Positions 56,137 through 64,000 of a stretch of DNA of 64,000 nt are shown one piece after another. The first letter of the stretch is position 1. Each line of letters starts with the position of its first letter. This stretch comes from Syngnathus acus (taxonomy: Eukaryota > Chordata > Actinopteri > Syngnathiformes > Syngnathidae). Location of the stretch: NCBI RefSeq assembly GCF_901709675.1, contig NC_051101.1:11862501-11926500 (forward strand). The letters run 5' to 3'. Under the pieces are notes generated by a model that did no database searches, was not told where the DNA came from, and saw only the letters and a list, made by a program, of their open reading frames with translations. Position numbers and translations under genes: made by a program.

Positions 56137-59056
56137 ACGCTTACGGACATTTCCATTTCCATCCAACAGACGAGCCATTCCCAAACATCTGCAAAACATC
56201 TCGTGAATTCTTAAATCATGCACTGAGAGCATCGAGATCAAGTCGACTCAAGTCGGGGCGAAGTGGGGTAAGTTCACCTTAATAGACTGAGATGTGTTTT
56301 GCAACTTTTAAAAGGGAAACTGGAAAGTAGTTATGTTTTCATGGATTGCAAAATATGGCAATAAGCAGCTTTTGACTTGTACTCAAAGCGAGAGAGTGTT
56401 CTTTCACACGGAACGACGTCCATCTAAATATTTCAAGGCGGTGTCATTCAAAAAGTCTAGCTCAGCGGAATCTTTATTTATCATTTTGTAATGTGGCAAT
56501 TGAACGAAGAGAAGAAAAGAATCCGAAAGGTTTTTCTAAATTGACGTGTACAGTGGTGGCCTATGTGCTCATACCTCTGGATTTCTCTTTTGTCTTATAT
56601 TTAGTTGGCTAGTAAACCTCAACTTTAAACTTTTTTTTTTGAAAGAAATTGTTTACTATGTGCCAAACTGCAGTTGAAGCGAGTCGGATTGAATTTGCTG
56701 CCACTCCCGAGCGCTTGTGTCACGCTTGCAAAAAGGAAAAATGGAGTCAGGTCACCACTGTCCAAATAGCAATTCTAAACATTGTCCAAATAACAATGTT
56801 TCAAAACATGACAACACCATAAATCGTTTCAAAACAGCTTGGACTGACCTAAAATCTGTAGACACCTTTGAGACCTAAAAAAAAAAAAAAGAAATTGTCA
56901 AAGCGCCTTTTGATTAAATGGCCGCATTCAGTCATGGCAGTCTTATCAGAAAATGCTCCAAATATGTCTGATTGCGAGGACCCAGCCCATTGGGGAAAAA
57001 ATATATATATATATATATATATATCTTTTTTAAACGGGGCGTTTCACTTTCACACTGTGAGTCGTGATGCAAAGCTTTTTTGAAAATTGTGACTGACTGC
57101 CTCATAAGTATGAGTCATCATCCAACCGTCATACATTTATAGTGTATTATATAAACAAGCCTGAAGACTTAAGTCTTTATGGGGATATTAGTCTGAGAAA
57201 AAGCGACAGTTGTTTACTCGGAACTGTGTGCGTGACCCAGACCGAACAGCAGGGGTCCCCCTCCCCCCCACAGCGGGTGATTACTTTGCCCGCACGATTT
57301 ATAATAGGCCTTAATTCAAACATACGACAATTTATGGCCGCAGATGTTTGCTCGCTCGTCGGGTAAATCCCTCATTTCAGACGGAATATATTTACAACAG
57401 CACGAAAGAGATTTATGCCAAATGTAAAAACACTTTCAATAAGGGCTGAACAAACAGTAGCTGCAGTCTAATGTGATAAACCGTCTAATTTGATATCCTG
57501 TTATCGTTTCCGGAGTAATTTAATAGGAACGGCATGGAAATGAAGATATGGTGAGTGAGGATCATCATTACAGCTTATCAAACAAAATATGCAACATTAA
57601 TGTGGATATAAAGAGATATTTATTGTTTGTTTTTCCCCAAATTATTTAGGAGGGAAAGTTATTGTGGTAATCAGAACAAAAACGTGTTGTGAATGATGAT
57701 GTCATCAATATGTCGTCATGCACTTAGACAGCACTCGTGAGATCTTACAGGAAATTTGGGGCCACCATAGTATTGATTACGAAACAATATGTTTGTTATT
57801 TTGTATCTCGATGGAGTGCAACCCGCACTTGAATCGCGGCTTACTTTAAGAATGTGACATTTTTCATGAAAGCCATGGCTGGAGAGTTAATTAAGATTTT
57901 ATAATGCTACCTGTTTGAACAAATGAATTCTCTATGCATTATTCCCCATGGGGGGGAAAAGTGCTTTTAAAATGACTCGCTATTGTCTCCGAACAGATTG
58001 TGCTTAATATTTAAAGGGGAAGTCAACCCAACATTTTCTTTACAATAATAAGCTTTGAGTTTGCCGGAGCCATTTTTGCGGGGGTTCTGTTTATTAAGCG
58101 TTTAAGTGTCTGATGTTTTCGATTTATCTCCGTTTCTCACGCTCAGTCCAGCTTGAGACTAATTTGTCGCTTTGATTATTTATTTACGGATTGTATCAAT
58201 TTCTGCATCTCTGATAATAGCCCCCCCCCCCCCCCCCCCCCCCCGTCGAAAAAGCTAACTGACGACCCGCGGATTGTTGTCTTATTGTGATAAACTAAAG
58301 TATTCTTTTAAATAAATCATTTTATTGACACACTGTTTACACTCTTTCTCTTTTGGAAAAATGGGACACATTGTGATATTCGACTTGTCACTCTTATCCC
58401 GCTCTCTTCTCATTGCCCTCCTCTTTAACTTCCCTTAATGAGATGTGGGAGACAAATATCCAAAAGTGGACAAAGGGCCGTTCCGTATCGACCCGTGTCA
58501 ACTCACCCGTTGCTGTGTAATTAATAACTGCTGATGCACAATGTGAGTTTAGAAAGATGAGGATGAAAACTCCTATGATGTCACCTGGATAAATCTAATA
58601 ATGGACTTTTAATAGTTGAACCCGAGACTCACTTAGGACACGCCCTCTCTGCATTGCGAGATGACAATGGACAAAATTAAAAATAAAGAAATAAGTGAAA
58701 ATAAAAAATATTAAGAAATGTAAAATTAATTTCAAATCATGTATAGAAATAAAAACATTAGAATATATATTACAAAATAAACCTAAAAATAATACAAAAA
58801 TATTTAATTTTTAAAATAGCAAAATAAATGTGGGGATAGATTAAAAATATAAATATCTATTTCAAATATAATAAAACATGTTTTTTCACTTTTATTTTTG
58901 GTTTTAAATATATATACTAAATAATTCAATTATTAGTTTTTTTTTTCACTTTTATTTATTTTTGTTTTGGTTTTCAATAGTTCTATTTTCACTAAAAAAT
59001 AATATCATCTAAAGACAACAAATTTAAAAAACACGAGTCATTTTATGTCAAACCAT
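56137..59056. other. Region between snx27 and the unrecognised minus-strand gene (convergent)
   Basis: The first part is snx27 3' untranslated region of unknown length. The rest contains a TA run near 57,001-57,024, a 24-base C run at 58,221-58,244 and a very AT-rich stretch at 58,670-59,000. No coding exon was recognised. Confidence 0.5.
58221..58244. repeat. Homopolymeric C tract (24 bases)
   Basis: Twenty-four consecutive C residues. The true length may vary between individuals or be mis-sequenced. Confidence 0.85.
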
Positions 59057-59062
59057 TTTATT
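59057..59062 (-). terminator. Polyadenylation signal of the unrecognised minus-strand gene
   Basis: AATAAA on the minus strand, 117 bases past the stop codon at 59,179. Confidence 0.5.
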
Positions 59063-59178
59063 AAGACTAATAAACAAATGTACAAAAAGTAAGAAAGAGA
59101 ATATAAAATATCTAATAAATTCCAAGTCCATCAATTCCTTCTTCCCTGTTAAACAGCGGCGGAGAAGCATAAAGAGTT

Positions 59179-60878
59179 TTACTCTTCGTTCAGGTAGACC
59201 ATTTGCACAATGGCACTCAGGACACTGTTTCGTGCAGTGACTAAGGTTCCATCATAGTCCATGGTGTTGTAGTTTACAGAGCCCTCAACGAACTTTTGGA
59301 ACAAGCTTTGGGTTATGTTACAAGCGGCGGCAGCGCAGAAGCAGCAGAGTTGACCTTGTGCCACGTATTGATGCAAGACTGGGATCGGACCCAGAGCGTT
59401 GACCAGCATCATGCCGATGGCCTTGCTGGCATTGTCAGATCTTTGCGGCAAAGTCCCGCTGATGGTTTTCTCTTTGGCGGGTGGCTCCAGCTCCTCCAGA
59501 AGCTTGTTCAGAGCCATTTCTATGATACGCAGCACCAGGGACCTAGTAGCACTGTGGAACAGTGGGCAAAGATCTAGTCTTTCTGCCATGGTCATCTGGG
59601 TCTTGTTCAGTAACATCAGAAGCTTGTTGCAAAGTTGGCTGAGGAAAGCCTCGGTGTCTCGTTCGGCTTGAGGCAGCAGTAGTATCCAGAACTTTCGGAG
59701 GCCTTCAAGCGTGACCTAGGGAAGACAAAAAAAAGATAGTTAAGCCACTGAATTGCTGCATGGCGGGAAATAATTGACGTACCTTCCTATTGAGCAATCG
59801 CGATAGGCGTGCCTCTTCCGTTAGTTCCATGTAGACTTCAGTCTGAAGCTTATTCAAGTTTAGGATCCGTGTTATTGTCCAGGCCTGGAAACGGCATCAC
59901 CATTTTTTTAATCCACAAGTTATTTTTTTTCAGTAGTTCTAATGTACAAAGTGAATCTACAGACTTTTTTATCCCCACATAACTTGATAAAATATTTACA
60001 GCATCTGCATTAGTTTTACTTTCTTTCAACTTTTCAGGACTTACCACTTGAATCATCTGAAGCGTGCTGGGATCCACACTCTTTTCCATCTCCTTGTACC
60101 TATCAAATTTACACAAATAGTTAATTCATTTTGGGTGAATTAATGAAAATATGTTTTAATATTGTATATATTCCACCCACTCTTGCTGGAATTGTCTTTT
60201 CTTCATCAACCACGCCTTCATGTCTCTCGGCAACAGGCACGGTGGGACTCGGTTTTCCATGGCCAGGAGCACAAACTGCCTCATGAACATTTTCTGTATA
60301 TTCAAAGAGAAAACATATTATTGATAGATTGAAGTATTAAGATATCATTTCCAAATCTTTTACCTCTGCAGTGGCCATTCGTTGCTCCCTCGCTGATAAA
60401 GAAGTCGTTTTGAGGAGTTCTTCAAGCAGGTTGAAGGAATCCTCGGTGAAGTAGCATCTATGGACACACACAAAAAAAAGTTTTAGAAAGGGAAAATACT
60501 TTAAAAAGCAAACTGACAATATTAGGAAAAAAAGAGTGCAATTATATTAATTTCCACAAAATAATTTTTAGCATCCTCTGCACATTTAATGTAATTTAAT
60601 TGTATACCATATACAACAAATTTCTGACTTTGTATTTTTTTATAGCGTTTTAATATTTATAGCGTCAAAATAAATAAATGTTTCGGAAATATTTATACAT
60701 ACTTGATAGACGTTACATTTCCCATTCTTGAAAACGTGAGAGCTCCGTGCGTTTCTGCTGGTCTGATGCTTTTTGTTGAATTGATCAAGTTTGGAAGTTG
60801 CCACATATATATAAGTGCAAAAAGCTCTTTCATCCTCTTAGATCTCCATTTGTCTCTTTTATCGCGCGTTGACGTCAT
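59179..60878 (-). CDS. Unrecognised 358-residue helical protein
   Basis: Six coding exons on the minus strand: 60,878-60,703, 60,457-60,364, 60,293-60,181, 60,099-60,045, 59,884-59,783 and 59,715-59,179, giving 358 residues. All junctions are GT-AG and keep frame across phases 2, 0, 2, 0 and 0, which makes a real gene likely. I do not recognise the family. The protein starts with a basic stretch (STRDKRDKWRSKRMKE). The rest is leucine-rich and predicted helical, with RQFVLLAMENRVPPCLLPRD, LRKFWILLLPQAERD and a hydrophobic CCFCAAAACN near the end. I see no signal peptide, clear membrane span or known motif. It could be a germ-cell or ciliary protein in view of the promoter features, but that is only a guess. 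An internal Met 15 codons in could also serve as start. Confidence 0.75.
60870..60877. promoter_or_regulatory. Perfect CRE palindrome overlapping the start codon of the minus-strand gene
   Basis: TGACGTCA overlaps the ATG (minus strand reads CAATGACGTCAAC). Just upstream, GCAACTTAGCAAC holds two RFX-like half sites in direct repeat. Transcription may start very close to the ATG. Confidence 0.45.
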
Positions 60879-62356
60879 TGAGACGCAACTTAGCAACGGA
60901 CCAACCAAAGTTAACCTTGCATCAATAGTGAAACCGTTTCTTTCAATCAACGTTTACTAAGACATAATTCACGTTAGGATGACATAAAAGTATTAAAAAC
61001 AGTGCCCTCTTGTGCTAAAGTCGCAAAAGGAAAATGTTGCACCTACCATTTGTTTTACCGTTTCCTTGCTAGCACTAGCATGCTTTGTTGCAAGTTAGCT
61101 TTAGCGCTAACAGTTGAGTTCCGTGCGTAGATTTCAAAATTAAAGCTCAGATGCTTAAAAAAAGGAAGTCAAGTTAAAATGTTACATTGCATGACAGTAC
61201 TCTGGGAACTTAAAATGTCTACAATCGGTTTTTTTTTTCACAAAATGTGAGACACTGATGATGAAATAGCTGATGTTTATGGTCAAATAAATAAAATGTA
61301 GTTAACTTTAGGCCAAAGTCACCAGACCAAATAACACTAGACTAATTTTGTTGCAGTTAATAAAATACAAGGTTTTAATAAAAATAAAAAAAAGTCACAT
61401 TCAACTAAAACAATTATGAATATTTAATACTATCACTTGAGGAATGTTTAATAGATTTGAGGCAATTATTGTCATCCATGCATTTTTACGATGCAACGCA
61501 TGACATCCTCAGTCGTCGTACCGTAGCACACGACACACACGTTCCCATGAGTGGGAGTTTTTCCGGTGTGTGCCGGTGTTGTCACAGTAGAGCACGTCTT
61601 CTAAATTTATGACCCTGCGTTTCATTGCAGCTCGCCAGCACAGTCGCTTGTTGCAACTGTAATATATACTCAGCGGCCGCTTTATTAGGTATACCTGCAT
61701 GAGCAAATTTTGCCTGGACAAGAGTAAAAATACTCCGAAGGTGTTTGTTGTTTACATGGCAAGGTTAGGGTCACTTCCCTCAAGCTGCCTCCCTCTTTAA
61801 TGGCCAATCATTTTAAAAAAGTGTAAAAGCCTGTTTGCTTCCTCAGCATGTTTCACTGTTCGCTCTCTCTCGGGCATATTCTTTATTTTTTATTTTTTTG
61901 CATCCTCTGCATAGCTCTCCTCCTCCTCCTCTGTCTTCAATCATCCCCTCTGTCTCATTTTCTACCTTATCGCTAATCACTTCCTCCACCACCATCACTC
62001 TTGGGCTAGTTATCCTTCACATCAACCCCTTCTGCATCCTCTTAAAAGTTCCAGAGGTGTATCAATCTTACTGTTAGGTCTTTATTTTACAAATAAAATG
62101 GCTCAAATATTGTAATGCCGTATGTAAATCATCCCATCCATCTGGCATAAATCCATATGTAGCATCATTGCTTTGAAGAACCACCAATCTCGATTGAACA
62201 TCTAAACAATTTGTTTTAATAGCCAATAACATGGAAATGTACATGCACGCAATTTCCACATTGCTCACTTTGCATGCAGTTCTCATATTTTCACGATTCC
62301 TTTATGTTGCTTGGTCAAACGGCAAAATTGCGTTTGCAAAAAATCCTGGTTGCTTC
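60879..62356. other. Region between the unrecognised gene and the nicotinic receptor gene
   Basis: It includes a likely 3' untranslated region of the receptor gene, with AATAAA on the minus strand at 62,086-62,081. A repeat fragment lies at 61,669-61,700 and a C/T-rich stretch at 61,915-62,050. No coding exon was recognised. Confidence 0.5.
61669..61700 (+). repeat. Interspersed-repeat end, same family as 33,818-33,846
   Basis: ACTCAGCGGCCGCTTTATTAGGTATACCTGCA closely matches the recurrent fish sequence CAGTGGCCACTTTATTAGG / TACACCTG. Only this end was identified. Confidence 0.6.
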
Positions 62357-63502
62357 TTAGAGGAAGTCTTTGGCCAGAGATTCTCCAAAATTGGGTGCGG
62401 CCATGAGAATGGCGATGGTGCAGATGATGTTGAAGACGCTGAATCCGACCAGACACAATCGGTCGATGACTGCTGCGGCGAACTGCCACTGCTCGGCCAA
62501 ACTGAGCTGGCGGTCCTGCTCGCGAACCCGTTCTACCAAGAACTGCACTTCTGTGAGAAGAGCTTGGAGCTGGTTGTCCACTGCTCTGCTTCCATTGAGG
62601 CCACTGTGGGCGTTTGAGGTGGCCGCCCTCCCTGAGCCCATCCCAGTTTCTAATCCACCTGGCCCGGGAGACGTAGTTGTCGATTCTGGGTTTAGCGACA
62701 ATGGCGTTTCCTGCGATTTCCCAGATGAAAGGTGATGACTCGGCATATCTGCCCCTCCATCCAGTGCCTCTCCATCTTCACCTACAGGTCCGTAGGAGTT
62801 TCTCATTTGACTGTGACTTTGGGCTTCTGCTGTGGGTGAAAAGCCTTGGAAGCCTACGTAAGGCAGATGACCGTTTGGTTGAGGATGTAGATTGGGGCCG
62901 GGTTCTCTGTGGATGGCATGTGGGATGATGATGGCTCTGGAGATGCATCCGTGTGGTGGTGAGTGGTGAAGATGAGCCAGACTGGCTCTCAAGGAGGCCA
63001 GGCTCTGAGGGAGAATGGAGGTCAGCTGGGTGGCAGGTGAAGACAGGGTCTTGCTTTGAGCGTCTGCCTGGCTGTGGGAAAGATCTTGTTCGGTTCCCTC
63101 GCCTGGTCGTTTCATCCGGAGAAACCAAGGAACCCACTGCAGCAGAACCAAGTTCACCTGAGAAAGAACAACAGAAGACAACTTGGTTTCAATGTTCTAC
63201 CGAAGCTTGAAAACAGAAGACAAACGGTCAAACTCACCCAATGTGGAATTTGGCCATTGTTGGGGTTGTGGTGATGGAACTGAAGAACAATGACCGTAGC
63301 CACGACGGACATGCCAACAATCACCATGGTGCTGGCAAAATACTGCCCTGAGATAGACACGGTCCACATCAAATCCATTGTGACCATTGTCAAACTAAGA
63401 ACTGAAGAAACTGACCTATGAGCGGTATGGAATCCGAAGTGGCGGGCATGATCTCAGCAACCATCAACATGAAGACTGTCAGAGAAAGTAGAACAGTAAT
63501 GC
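62357..63502 (-). CDS. Nicotinic acetylcholine receptor subunit, alpha-7-like (last three exons; gene continues past the window)
   Basis: Minus-strand exons 63,502-63,416, 63,347-63,238 and 63,157-62,357 encode the C-terminal part of a pentameric ligand-gated channel. The first gives most of pore helix M2 and the M2-M3 linker ([23 protein letters not shown]). The second gives M3 ([20 protein letters not shown]) and the FHHHNP start of the cytoplasmic loop. The third gives the rest of the loop and M4, ending [13 protein letters not shown]. The VLQ-HHH-P signature, [10 protein letters not shown] and the M4 end are typical of alpha-7. In fish, alpha-7 duplicates or the related alpha-11 are candidates; I cannot choose between them. 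The loop is Ser/His/Pro-rich and clearly longer than I recall for human alpha-7. Upstream exons, including the acetylcholine-binding domain, lie beyond position 64,000. Confidence 0.9.
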
Positions 63503-64000
63503 CTGGAAGAACGAGATAAAAATAATCATCCGTATTGGAAGATTCCTTCAAGTTGGATTTGACAACTTTTATCATGCCTCGAGCTCATTTCAGCAAATGT
63601 CAAAGGATGAACTCGACTCTGCGTGAGTTTTGCATTTGACTTGGGATTCTTGCGACAGTAAGTGTGAAATAAGCTGACTTGTTTAAAGGCTTTATGTTAT
63701 GGAAACTTGACTTTTTATTGCTTGTGTACGGGAGTGCCAGCTCAGCCATTAAATCTGAAATGAAACCATCAAATACATTTTGTATGGCTATAAATTTAGG
63801 TCCTTGGGGTATTGCGATGAAAGCGTGTCAGACGTCGCATCTTTAAAACAGAACGACTCACTGAACATGTAGACCGCTATGTTAGCTTCTTATGCTAGCT
63901 GGTGACTGCTTAGTTGCTATATGCTTACCATCTGTGATTAAAGGTTAGAGTATTTTATTTTATGTTATTTACATATGTAAAATTGTGTTTTGAAAACAAT
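63503..64000 (-). other. Intron of the nicotinic receptor gene (partial)
   Basis: Intronic sequence upstream (on the minus strand) of the M2 exon. No further exon was recognised before the window ends. Confidence 0.6.

Overview
This window is nuclear DNA from a vertebrate, almost certainly a bony fish. Genes are split into many small exons by GT-AG introns, many only 70 to 150 bases long. Intergenic DNA is AT-rich and full of (CA)n/(GT)n microsatellites. Several short fragments look like interspersed repeats common in teleost genomes. The species cannot be fixed from sequence alone; a compact percomorph genome would fit.

Layout. 1-15,678: gene-poor upstream DNA with microsatellites, a 185-bp tandem repeat, a decayed LINE reverse-transcriptase fragment and one promoter-like cluster with a perfect RFX X-box (4,708). 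15,679-24,270: efna1 (ephrin-A1, +), with a 6.7-kb first intron. 25,648-28,360: slc50a1 (SWEET sugar transporter, +). 32,374-36,168: trim46 (-). 36,590-37,873: tmem107 (+), head-to-head with trim46. 38,353-39,740: krtcap2 (+). 40,680-50,649: six consecutive two-coding-exon S100 genes (+). 51,396-56,136: snx27 (+). 59,179-60,878: an unrecognised 358-residue gene (-). 62,357 to beyond the window end: the last three exons of an alpha-7-like nicotinic receptor subunit (-).

The order efna1 - slc50a1 - krtcap2 - trim46 matches, by recalled gene order, human 1q22. S100A10/S100A11 with SNX27 matches human 1q21.3. The window therefore joins two conserved 1q segments. tmem107 is an added neighbour (human TMEM107 is on chromosome 17), and no dpm3 reading frame was seen.

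The genes do not form one pathway: guidance ligand (efna1), sugar transport (slc50a1), axon-initial-segment microtubules (trim46), ciliary gate (tmem107), N-glycosylation (krtcap2), calcium-binding S100s, endosomal recycling (snx27) and a ligand-gated channel. The most novel part is the S100 array. Genes 2 to 5 share a short promoter element about 45-65 bases before a TATA-like box, followed by a non-coding first exon. Two of them (2 and 5) carry unusual Gly/Lys/Arg-rich C-terminal tails. Exon boundaries were read by eye from splice sites and reading frame. Every spliced length given is a whole number of codons.
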